Below are positions 54,545 through 64,000 of a stretch of DNA of 64,000 nt, piece after piece. The notes under the pieces are model-generated. The model did no database searches and was not told the origin of the DNA. It worked only from the letters and a program-made list of their open reading frames with translations. The translations under genes and the position numbers were made by a program. The stretch covers positions 36,928,578-36,992,577 of the forward strand of contig CM054141.1 in the NCBI GenBank assembly GCA_028751875.1, in the 5' to 3' direction. Source of the DNA: Rapana venosa (lineage: Eukaryota > Mollusca > Gastropoda > Neogastropoda > Muricidae). Numbering within the stretch: position 1 is the stretch's first letter; each line of letters starts with the position of its first letter.

Positions 54545-57293
54545 ATTACTTGAAGCTATCCTTATATCAGAGGAGTCTGAAAATAGGAGTATGGCTTAAT
54601 GACAATACAATTCTTTCATTAATGGAATGTCTTTAAGAACTTGCTGTAAGTTTACGGATGGGAAGGCAGGTAAGATGTTTTTCAGATCTCTGCATCGTAA
54701 AAGAATGTGATATTGGTAAGATTTTCACCACAGAAAAATGTTGCTTTTTTTTTTAAATTGTTCAAAAAAGCATTTAGCTTAAACCTGTAATAAGAGATAC
54801 AACTTTCTATATTCATGTAAATTACGATATTTGATCTTATCAAAAGATAATATATGGGCTACATCATCACTCCAGGAATAACCGGTACGTTGTAGTTTCT
54901 TTTTAAAGTGTTTCCAACATGCATTTTGTTAACATGCTATAGCTCTCATGGATGGATAGAGGAACACTTTGCTGCAAGACCCATCGAATATGCTCAGCTC
55001 CACATTTTGCTTTTCTGTCAACTTTTTCATTAAAGTAAATACCACAGTGCGAGGGTATCCAGCAAAAGGTAACACCAGTGCCTCGTATCATCAGAAAATG
55101 AATTAGATGACTAATCTCAATTATGAGATCTTGTCTCACTTTTGAACTGAAGTTTCTCGGGGCAAGTAAGACTGACCTGGATCAACACAGAAAAGCGTTT
55201 GAAATATGTCTTTAGGAAAATATAGAAGATAATATAACGCCATCAAAATAGCAGACCATTCAGCTGTAAAAATAGATCGATTTTTTCCTACATAAAATGA
55301 TCTCTCTATTTTCAAAGATGGTATGACAAACGCTGCACCCCCTCATTATTGTTTCAAAAGGGAACCATCTGTTTAGATTTTTAATGATTTTGGATATGTA
55401 GTTTGTATATATTCTTTTACTGATGATGCTAAGATATTTTCATTACCTTTTTTCGTTAAAGAGGAATAATTTACGTCAAAATTAGCTCCTCTAAGTTCCC
55501 ATGGGGGACAAGGCGAGGAGTGAATCTTCGATTTAGCTATTTTGTGTGGGAATTATATCTGCTTGATAAAATGATTGAGAAGTATAGGTTCTAGCTGTGG
55601 TAACAGAGCGAATAGAATGTGCTCTTTTTGGAAAGTTGACATCAGATCTTATACTAATGGTTGTCCACATTGGTTTCTTGTGTTGAACAACTAAGAGATA
55701 TTTAGCCACAGCCAGTTGTCGATATTTGTCTAATGGCAAAATTCCTATCTCCTTAAAGGTACCCATGGACGATGCATGAAAAGGTACCCCCAGATCTAAT
55801 CGAAAAGCCTTGCAGTCTAGTCTTGTCATTTTCTGTAATAAATAGTTTGGAGCACTGAAAAATGCTTCCTGGCCATAAATGAGTCTGGAACGTACTAAAG
55901 ATAATGCCAAATGTTTTAAAACAGCTACATCATAAGCCCACACTTGGTTACTAATAACTTTCAGAAGATTAAGACTTTTCCGAGCCTTAGTATTTAAATA
56001 ATCAATGTGATAATTCCAACTTAGTGTAGACATAAAATATACTCCTAAAACTTCACCAAAGTTTTATATTCCAACACTTTCCCATCTATTTGGAAAACAG
56101 GTAGAACTGGGGGGTTAGTGCCATTATTGAAAAGTACGAGATTAGTCTTTTCAGGAGACAATGAAAGACCATTCTCAAAAATGTAGTCATTAAGTTTGTT
56201 TAGCTCAAGCTGATACATATTTTTTATATAGTTTAGATGCCTCTTTGGTGTTTTCTTTTTCATCGTAACATTCATCCACATACAAATGTCATCAGCATAC
56301 TGGACGTGGATGGCATTACTGGAGAGGCACTGAGGAAGATCATAAAGAAGAATATTGAAAAGATGTGGAGCGATAACTGATCCCTGTGGAATACCCATTG
56401 TTGGAAACCGTAAAGTAGAATAGGAATTTCCAACTTTGGCCTGCATACATCTTTCTGAGAGAAATGCTTTAATGTACTGATACGCATTACCAGATAAGCC
56501 AATAGTTTTTAGTTTATATAGTAATCGTTTATGCCAGACTGATCATATGCTTTCTTTATATCAAAAAAGGTGGCAGGCACATTTTTCCTACTAGCGAATT
56601 GGTGTTAAATTTGTGTACTGAGTTTAATCAGATGCTCTGCTGTGCATCTACCTTTTCGAAAACCTGCCTGGCTAATGGGGATTATTTTGTTTTTATCGCA
56701 ATAATGCATTAGTCGGTTTAAAATTATTTTTTCCATAAGTTTTCCTGTGCGAGAGGTTAACGCGATAGGTCTGTAAATGTTTTTATCACTTTTAGGTTTA
56801 CCCTGCTTTGGGACTGGCACTAAAATGGAATGCTTCCATATGCTTGGAATGACCCCTTGAGACCAGCAACTTTGAAATAATTCTAGTAATAACATTATCC
56901 CCAAATTTTTTGGCAGCTGTTTTAACAATTCATTTGAAATAGCATCAATACCAACGGATGTTCTTTTTGTTCCAAGAGATAGGAGAGCATCTTTAAGCTC
57001 TTGCAATGTTAGGGGAGCATTGACGTAATGATTATTATCTCCCACAGGGTCTTTATACATGTCTTTCTGTGCTTCTTTATCTCTATATACTTTGCATTTT
57101 TCTGAAAGACTTTTATCACTCATTGTGTCTGTAAACATTTCTATGAATGATTCAGCTTTCTCATAATTAGATGGAAGTTCCTTGTCTTTATTCTTAATGG
57201 GACAGTTAGGAAGCCAAACCCCACTTTTCATATCTTTAAATTTACTCCACACCTTTTGCATATCATTATAAGTGTTAACTTCTTGAAAGCAAA

Positions 57294-57295
<2 letters not shown>
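54545..57295 (-). pseudogene. I-group LINE with RT and RNase H, broken
   Basis: On the minus strand the RT begins near 57290 with NTYNDMQKVWSKFKDMKSG and continues TLQELKDALLSLGTKRTSVG, IDAISNELLK, WKHSILVPVPKQGKPKS, YRPIALTSRTGKLMEKI and ISQAGFRKGRCTAEHL. After a frame break at 56605 come the motifs MGIPQGSVIAPHLFNIL and QYADDICMW, with catalytic YADD at 56299-56288. A further break (56045-56033) leads into the C-terminal linker (SWNYHIDYL, LVRSRLIYGQEAFF). RNase H follows: FTAEWSAILMALYYL-like sequence near 55270 and VTFCWIPSHCGIYFNEKVDR at 55060-55010. A C-terminal RNase H marks the I group of LINEs. The gag-like ORF and endonuclease are absent and the 5' edge abuts a TG repeat. At least two frame breaks make it non-functional. 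Confidence 0.85.

Positions 57296-57296
<1 letters not shown>

Positions 57297-57366
<70 letters not shown>
57297..57366. repeat. (TG)n microsatellite
   Basis: A perfect TG run, at the 5' edge of the I-group LINE remnant. Confidence 0.96.
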
Positions 57367-57369
<3 letters not shown>

Positions 57370-57374
<5 letters not shown>

Positions 57375-58165
57375 CTTGCGTGCGTGTTGCAAGAGCAGTC
57401 ATGGACATTTTCTTCTACTATCATTTTCTGTTACTATCAGACTAATTCAAAAAGATACACCCTACAGTTTCAATTTTTTCCAGGTTATATTATATAACAA
57501 AGCTAGGCTTACGTTGGGAAGGTGCTGTTTAATTAGGATTATTTCTAACCTGTTGGAGGGAAGAGGAGTGGACGAGAGATGTGATGAGGAATGTGCGAGC
57601 GAGTCAGTATTTAGCGTTGTGTTATGTGTCCGCAAAGCTTGCTGTAGGGAAAGCGTATTGATCGGGATCATCTCCAACAGAGGGCAAATGATTCATCTTT
57701 CCTCAAATAGAGTAGAAGCAAGCCTATATTTCCATGGGGGATCGACAAATCCCCACTGTTGATTATGAAGCGGCACCCAGCTTCCAACCCTTTGATCTCG
57801 GAACATGCATCATTTTGTTCTTTCTGAACGAATGTGGAATTTGCCTACATTCCTTTTGCAGAGATTTCCCCAGGTGTTAACCTCAGCTCAGACGCCATTC
57901 CTCTGCAGATCTTTTCGGTGGAATTATCATTCGTGAGTGTTTACATAGCATACTGGGCCCGAATTCGGACTGCGGTCGCATAAGCAAACAATCCCACCTT
58001 CGGTGAACCTCGAAGCTCTAGCCAAGCAACGAGAACACAACACGACAACCAACAAACCCAGCCACCTTTCTGAGAAGAGTAGTTCACATGTGGCTGCTGG
58101 CAAGGACGGCAGGAGCATACCCAGCATGCAGTGAGAGAGAAAATAGGCTCTCCATTAGGCTCTGC
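57370..58165. other. non-coding, nothing firmly recognised
   Basis: Near 58088-58125, CATGTGGCTGCTGGCAAGG and ATACCCAGCATGCAG echo the decayed SINE at 4530-4580. Small frames have no domain. If the thioester-protein gene continues leftward, this could be intronic. Confidence 0.4.
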
Positions 58166-58169
58166 GCCC

Positions 58170-60835
58170 AATACACTGTCTTCAATTTGAACACTATGAA
58201 CAGTATGTGACCTGCCCTACACGAAGAAATAAAACCTTAGAGTTGTGCCTTGGGACTGTAGCAGGCGCCTATAGATCGTTGCCTTTGCCTCCCCTGGGAT
58301 CATCTGACCACAACTGCGTTCTTCTTGCACCCATGTACCAGTCAGTGTTTCGGCGCCTTCAACCCATAGTCAGGATCACAAAAAATGGACTGCTGATAGT
58401 ATAGCTAGTCTGCAAGGCTGCTTTGATTGCACTGACTGGGATATGTTTTATGATGTGTGTTCAGATCTGAATGAGCTCACTGATGTTATTTGTTCTTATA
58501 TTTCATTTTGTGTTAGTTGTGTCATTCCAACTAAAGAGATAACCATTTACCCCAATAACAAGCCTTGGGTTACAAAGGATCTGATACGTGTATTAAACAA
58601 AAGAAAAGTAGTATTTTACACAGGCACAAAACAACAAAAGAAGGAAGTAAATAAAGAAGTCAAAGTGCTGTTGCACGGGCCAGACGTATATATAAAAATA
58701 AGATAGAAGACAAGTTTGCGGGGAACAATTTTCGTGCTGCATGGCAGGGTATCAAAAATATGTCTGCAGTAAATATGGTAGGTGTCCAACATAGGTCAAA
58801 GATCAGTTTGCAGGAGTAAGTGATAACAACTTACCAGACCATCTAAACGCATTTTTACTCGCTTTGAAAAGCATGATTTCTCAGATGAATTAAATGATCT
58901 GAAGCAATCCCTAGTTTCTGAGAATAGCGTCATTGTTGATGAAGAAATTATCTGTAAGCACTTAAAGGCAATAAATATTAACAAATCTCCCGGACCAGAT
59001 GGTATATGTGGAAGAACCCTGAAATTCTGCGCTACTGAGCTTGCCAGTGTCCTTCAAAACCTGTTCCAGGCCTCACTGGATACTTGTCAGATTCCGGTTA
59101 TTTGGAAAACTTCCAATGTAATACCTCTTCCAAAGAAACCCAATCCTTCTCGGCCTAACGACTTTTTTAGACTGTAGCTCTCACATCTCTTGTGATGAAA
59201 ACGCTAGAAAAGATCGTAAATCTCTCATTCTTTCTGCTACAGAGAAAGATCTTGACCCACTGCAATTTGCATACAGGTCTCGAAGGGTGTCGAAGATGCC
59301 AAACTATTCATTTTGAACAAGTTGTATAGCCACTTGGAAACACCTGACTCTCATGCCAGAATATTGTTCGCTGACTTTAGTTCAGCTTTCAATACAATGC
59401 AGCCTCACGTTCTGGTTAACAAGATAATTCAAAATTTGATGTAGACAATCAACTTGTTCGTTGGCTGATTGAATTTTTAACAACAGATCCACAGCGTGTT
59501 TTGGCCAACAAAATGTCTTCTTCGGTTAGATTTACCTGCACTGGTTCTCCGCAGGGTTGCGTCCTCTCACCACTTCTGTACATTCTATACACAGATGATT
59601 GCAGAAGCAACTATGGAAATTCCTTTCTGGTAAAGTTCGCAGACGATAGTGCTCTGTTATCCCTCTTAATCCGGATCAGTCTTAGACCACGGTCCAGCCT
59701 CACCGAGTTCGTCACATGGTGTGACGAGGCCTATCTGGAGCTAAATGTTTCTAAAACTAAAGACCTGCCTATCGACTTCAGAAGATCAGGGCATACTCCT
59801 AAGAATATTATTATCCATAATCAAGAAGTTGAAAACGTTTTGAACTATAAGTATCTGGGAACTGTTTTTGACCACAAGTTAAACTGGGACGTTAACACTG
59901 ACGCTATTGTCAAAAAGGGACAACAACGTCTGTATTTTTTGTGAGGAAACTGAACTCATTTTTTGTAGATAAAAAGATCCTTTCCTCGTTTTACAAGTCT
60001 TACATACAGAGTGTTCTAAGTTTTGCTTTCATTTGTTGGTACAATAACCTTAGTGTTAAAAACAAGAATGGCCTGCAGAGAATTGTAAGAATCTGCTCAA
60101 AAATAATTGGAAAAGAACAAAGATATCTCATGTCGTTCTGCAATCAGCAGCTTGTACGCAAAGCCACAGCCATTTTGGCTGATCTTCCCATGCTTTGTTT
60201 CCAGAATTTCAAATGTTGCCTTCGGAACGCCGTTTTCAGTGTCCCATCAGCAAAACTAAAGAAAAAGAAATTCTTTTGTGCCAGTAAGCATTCCAATTCC
60301 TGAATTCACAATGATGTTGACTACCTAGTTTTTACATTTCTCTGAATTATCTGCCTGATTGTCATTGTTACGAGTGTAGTCAATACATAATTATGTGTGT
60401 GTGTGTGTGTGGGTGGGTGCGTGGGTGTGTGAAATAAGTCTGTCTTCTAGTCAACGGTCTTAAAACATTGAATTCATATATTGGTGTATGGTGTGGGTGT
60501 GCGTGGGCGTGTTTGCACACACACGTACGTGCGTGTGTACGTGCTGCGTATATGCGTGCGTAAAAATAAGTTTTTATGTCTTCTAGTCAATGGGTTTTAA
60601 ATTGTGTTCACAATTGATGTGTGTGCGTGCGTGCGGGTGTTTGCGTGTGTGTGCGCATGCGCGCGTGTGTGTTGGTGTGTGTGTGTGTGTGTGCGTGACA
60701 TTTTATTTGAAACCAATATAGCTTTTGTGTCTTTGATATATTTGATGTGTATCAATCTGCCTGTCAGTATTGTAATTGCCCTTCATGGGATGATTAAAGT
60801 GTTTTTGACTTGACTTTTGACTTTGACTTCAAAAT
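58170..60835 (+). pseudogene. Rex1/L2-like LINE, 5'-truncated and frameshifted
   Basis: It opens in the endonuclease C-terminus: YVTCPTRRNKTLELC, GAYRSLPLPPLGSSDHNCVL. RT motifs follow across several frames: NKSPGPDGICGRTLKFC (about 58980), SNVIPLPKKPNPS (59110), LDPLQFAYRSR (59250), ARILFADFSSAFN (59360), TGSPQGCVLSPLLYILYTDD (59530) and the catalytic KFADDSALL (59632). The thumb and C-terminus follow (LNVSKTKDLPIDFRR, YLGTVFDHKLNWD, then after a frameshift at about 59940 RKLNSFFVDKKIL and ICSKIIGKEQRYL), ending at a stop at 60301. The 3' UTR holds TG-rich patches and closes with TTTTTGACTTGACTTTTGAC at 60809-60828. It lies just 3' of a thioester-protein exon in the opposite orientation, i.e. 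in an intron or downstream of the gene. Confidence 0.85.
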
Positions 60836-60900
60836 CCGGTGCAATGCCTCAGAAACTCATCTGAAGGCTAAGAGAAAAGTCAGAAGTCAAAGTGACTCAC

Positions 60901-61003
60901 TTTGGTTGTAGTAGTCATAGACAATGATGGCCTGGGACTTCAAGTGGGCCACAGCCCTGGTCATTGCCATGGTGAAGAAGGCGCAGTCCTCCTCAGTGCT
61001 CAG
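60901..61003 (-). CDS. A2M/thioester-protein receptor-binding domain, exon (downstream)
   Basis: A 103-base exon with acceptor TGTTTGACAG (AG at 61005-61004) and donor CAAA|GTGAGT (GT at 60900-60899). It enters in phase 0 and leaves in phase 1. It encodes LSTEEDCAFF, a basic stretch (MTRAVAHLKSQ) and AIIVYDYYNQ. The (V/I)xVYDYY motif with an upstream Cys is the hallmark of the C-terminal receptor-binding (MG8) domain of alpha-2-macroglobulin, complement C3/C4/C5 and insect-type TEPs. It joins in phase to the exon at 62559-62822, where VVLYYYE precedes it, matching the family's KVxLYxDx...CxxF...VYDYY order. The last exon(s) should lie further left and were not identified. Which subfamily is involved (A2M, TEP, CD109 or C3-like) cannot be told without the bait and thioester regions. 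Confidence 0.82.
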
Positions 61004-61049
61004 CTGTCAAACAGTGGGGTCATTTGGGTAAGGGGCAATCACAGGTAAG

Positions 61050-61054
<5 letters not shown>

Positions 61055-61083
<29 letters not shown>

Positions 61084-61660
61084 GTGATGATTATGATGAT
61101 GATGATGATGATGATGAGGAGGAGGAGGAGGAGAAGGCTATTCATGATGATGATGATGATGGTGGTGGTGATGAGGGTGATGATGATGAGGCTATTGATG
61201 ATGATGATGATGAGGCTATTGATGATGAGGATGATGAGGAGGGTGATGATGAGGGTGATGATGACGATGACAATGGTGGTGGTGGTGGTGGTGGTGGTGA
61301 TAATGCTAACAAAGCATGATAATATTGATGCAGATGACGCCGCCAATGTCGACATGACACATTGATTTTTTTTTTTACATAACAGGCAGAGGAACAACTG
61401 TACAACAACAATACTACTACTACTACTGCTACTGCTACTACTACTATTACTGCTGCTACTGCTACTACTACTAATGATGATGATAATGATATAATAATAA
61501 TAAACATAAAGATGATGATGACGACGACAAAAACAACACCACCACCACCACCAACAGCAACAGAAACAACAACAGTGTTAACACTATAATAGTGCTATCA
61601 CTGCTGCTACCAATACTACTTCCACTTTGACTACTACTGCAATCGGCCACCATCTTACTG
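61055..61660. repeat. (GAT)n, (GGT)n and (TAC/TGC)n trinucleotide repeats
   Basis: (GAT)n-rich 61050-61290 with GAG and GGT variants, (GGT)n 61275-61297, (TAC)n/(TGC)n 61410-61475, and an ACAACA/ACCACC patch 61525-61575. This lies within the intron between the two thioester-protein exons. Confidence 0.93.
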
Positions 61661-61863
61661 GTGGAATATTTCTAAGCTTGTGAAATGCCATGCCAAGATC
61701 AGTAAAATTATTATTTTAGGCCTAGTTGGACTATAACCTGCATGGAATGAATTGTTACAGCAAAAATGATGAGAAAAGACGCTAAAGTTTACATCATCTA
61801 AATATCAATTTTCAGGGTATAAAACATACACTCTGGTATGGTGTATATGGATCGCCCCATCGC

Positions 61864-61864
<1 letters not shown>
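61661..61864. other. intron spacer
   Basis: Non-repetitive intronic sequence between two trinucleotide blocks. Nothing recognised. Confidence 0.5.
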
Positions 61865-62152
<288 letters not shown>

Positions 62153-62558
62153 CTAATCATTATGATTATTGCTATTATTTTTAGATGATTATAATCATCA
62201 TTTTTCTGTTCTTTGTATGATTTTGGAATCCAAATTAAGTGAGGCCACCAGAGCAACGACACCCATTGACACCCGTTCATATAGTTCAATTTTATTTCTG
62301 AATGCAGGTTTGCTTCCCTATGAGAGTGGGGTTTTTTATACAGAATCTTTGCCAAGGATAATGCTTGTTGCGTTGTTGGGTTCGCTCACATGTGCTGAAT
62401 GCATGTGGCACATGTTACCCTGATACATCAGCTCATCCAAAAGACTATATTACCTAGACTTTGCAGATGGGGAAAACGTGTGGAGCTCAAAATGAGATCT
62501 AAGTCACACTTCTGCTTTTTAAACAGGTGCATTACCTTCAGACCCCAGCGCAGCTTAC

Positions 62559-62822
62559 CTCATAGTAATACAGCACCACCTGATCCTTTTCGAAATCCTG
62601 TCTGCTTGATGAACCAAACGTGGACTGCTCTTTCTTCACCTCGTGACCGCTTGGCAAGTAGACCTGCATCACAATCATCGAATTGCGCGCTGACGTACTT
62701 CCTGCCACGCGGCTGACGCAAACTTGCAAGCCGAATGAGGATGACGTGCTGTTGACGATGGACGATCGCACTGTGAACACATCCTTGGCTGTGGGAGTTT
62801 CTACGTTGTAACAGGCTGCCAC
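62559..62822 (-). CDS. A2M/thioester-protein receptor-binding domain, exon (upstream)
   Basis: A 264-base exon (88 codons, phase 0 at both ends) with acceptor ATTTTAGGATT...CCCACAG (AG at 62824-62823) and donor GAG|GTAAGC (GT at 62558-62557). It starts VAACYNVETPTAKDVFTV, the typical opening of the MG8/receptor-binding domain after the thioester domain. It continues with FGLQVCVSRVAGSTSA, MIVMQVYLPSGHEV, an acidic and charged loop, and KDQVVLYYYE. The order (V.YNV.....F.V, C-containing strand, G....S.MA..DV..LSG, .V.LY.D) is that of A2M-family proteins. These are secreted or GPI-linked protease traps or opsonins that act in invertebrate innate immunity. The thioester, bait and MG1-7 exons lie outside the window to the right. 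Confidence 0.85.
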
Positions 62823-64000
62823 CTGTGGGATTTTAGGATTGGAAATGCGTTAGAGGGAGGAAGACTTAGTTGATCGAGGTCAAAAGTTCATTCACAAAAT
62901 GGTTCTTTGAGATGGACTCGATTAAGATCGTTACCGATTACTTCTATCTAGAACCATGTTTTCGTTTTGAAAGTCATTTAAGTTAGCTTCCTGATAAGAC
63001 ATCATTTTTTTCTGGAGTTCAGAACACTCAATAATAAGGTGCCTATACAGTGAGGAAGAATAGCAAATATCCCACATGACGAACGAATTTGTAGGAAATG
63101 CGCAACAAATGATTTGGGCCATGAATGTCATGTTTTGAAATGCCGGTATTTCGATGAAAGTACAACCAGGTCATTGTCAAAAGTCGAAAATAAAAATCCA
63201 TATATAATAAAATTGTTTGCACGATTTTACACAGCAAATGTTGTTGTGCGTCACCCAGAACACGCACTCTGACTCACGCACCCCACCTGGGTATCACTGT
63301 GAGATACAAAGTACACGGAATGAGAAGTTTGCCTGTACGACTCTTTCCAAGTGCCTCGCCACATAGGCAGCCATACTCCAACTTCAGAGGGTATTTTCTC
63401 CTTTAAAGGAGAGTGCAGGTTGTTGTGTTAAGAGCTTGTCATGGCTGAAGGCAATCTCAACACAACATTTTAAAACATAGCAACATTTTAGTGTAGGCCT
63501 TGGCAACTAGCTGACATCAATAACTGACACAGCTTTTGGCCTGGACCAACCATAGCAAATAAACGGACACTTTAAAATGTAGTCCGTTTTTCTGAAAACC
63601 ATATTGAGTCAGTTATGAAGTTATCTATGCTGCTTGTATATTTTCAGTACTTAAGTGTCCAATCCGCTAATTGATAATGAGTGAATGAGTAGTGCGTGTA
63701 TGTTCAAATGTGTGAGAAGACGTTTTTCATCTTCGTGTATTTTCATGTAACCTAGTGGTCGTGGTTGTTTTTTCTTAAAAGTAATACAATCTTGTATTTT
63801 TGCCAGTAATTGATGTAAGTAAAATATCATGACCTAGTATTTAAATGCTAAGTTTTGGATTGCTATGTTGAGATAATCTTCCTCCATGATAATCTGCACT
63901 ACCCATCACAACCTGTACTCTCTTTTAAAGGACTAAAATTCATCTGAAACCGAAGAATGTCTACCTTGTGGTATATGAAGGTACTTAAAAGCTTATATGC
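62823..64000 (-). other. intron of the thioester-protein gene, runs to window edge
   Basis: No further exon was found in the remaining 1.18 kb. On the minus strand at about 63390-63260, GGAGTATGGCTGCCTATGTGG resembles a 3'-part SINE motif of molluscan repeats, so a decayed SINE may be present. Nothing else was recognised. Confidence 0.5.

Noticed and set aside
63240..63420. A third thioester-protein exon
   Set aside because: Possible splice sites exist, but the translation does not fit the A2M family and part of the sequence resembles a SINE motif.

Overview
This is eukaryotic (metazoan) nuclear DNA. Long (CA/TG)n, (GA)n, (AT)n and trinucleotide microsatellites occupy much of the window, dispersed SINEs and decayed non-LTR retrotransposons fill most of the rest, and host coding sequence is split by introns. 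The molluscan-type neuropeptide-like GPCR, the 5S-derived SINE module (which matches invertebrate 5S rRNA) and the SINE repertoire suggest a mollusc, most plausibly a marine gastropod. The species cannot be told from the sequence alone. No bacterial-style operon, CRISPR array or phage is present.

Host genes. Three loci are supported. (1) A minus-strand terminal exon at 2532-2688 encodes a five-cysteine C-terminus with an acceptor, a stop codon and an AATAAA signal. (2) A complete minus-strand class A GPCR exon lies at 4812-5882, with a splice acceptor just upstream of its ATG. A second, badly corrupted relative lies at about 34.5-35.5 kb. (3) Two minus-strand exons at 62559-62822 and 60901-61003 join in phase and encode most of the C-terminal receptor-binding domain of an alpha-2-macroglobulin/complement-type thioester protein. 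The gene runs off the right edge of the window.

Mobile elements. There are at least five SINE types. SINE-A and SINE-B share a 3' body but carry different tRNA-like heads. SINE-C has an (ATACA)n tail. SINE-D has a CACGTTAAAGATCCC core. A tRNA-5S rRNA composite SINE is best seen at 10989-11283. The LINE remnants are: an RTE-like element (17.29-19.27 kb; C-terminal pieces at 41.5-41.9 and 53.7-54.2 kb), a CR1/jockey-like 3' half (16.0-17.2 kb, minus), an L2/CR1-like 3' end (42.0-42.8 kb, minus), an I-group element with an RNase H domain (54.5-57.3 kb, minus) and a Rex1/L2-like element (58.2-60.8 kb, plus). None is intact.

Assembly quality. About 19.27-39.42 kb differs sharply from the flanks, with homopolymer expansion, lost single bases and shattered frames. 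Its first ~5.1 kb is a noisy copy of 13.64-19.27 kb, and it then continues past the point where the clean copy stops inside the RTE reverse transcriptase. It ends inside a SINE at about 39.42 kb. The simplest reading is an unpolished contig placed next to a polished one with their overlap left unmerged. Annotation inside this block is therefore approximate.

Other structure. Minisatellites have periods of 35/37 bp (8.2-8.5 kb), 22 bp (10.4-10.8 kb) and 13 bp (39.6-40.9 kb). A tandem duplication lies at 43.2-45.3 kb. A 1.9-kb decayed array at 48.5-50.4 kb is built on the small palindrome CTTCATGCTGAAG.
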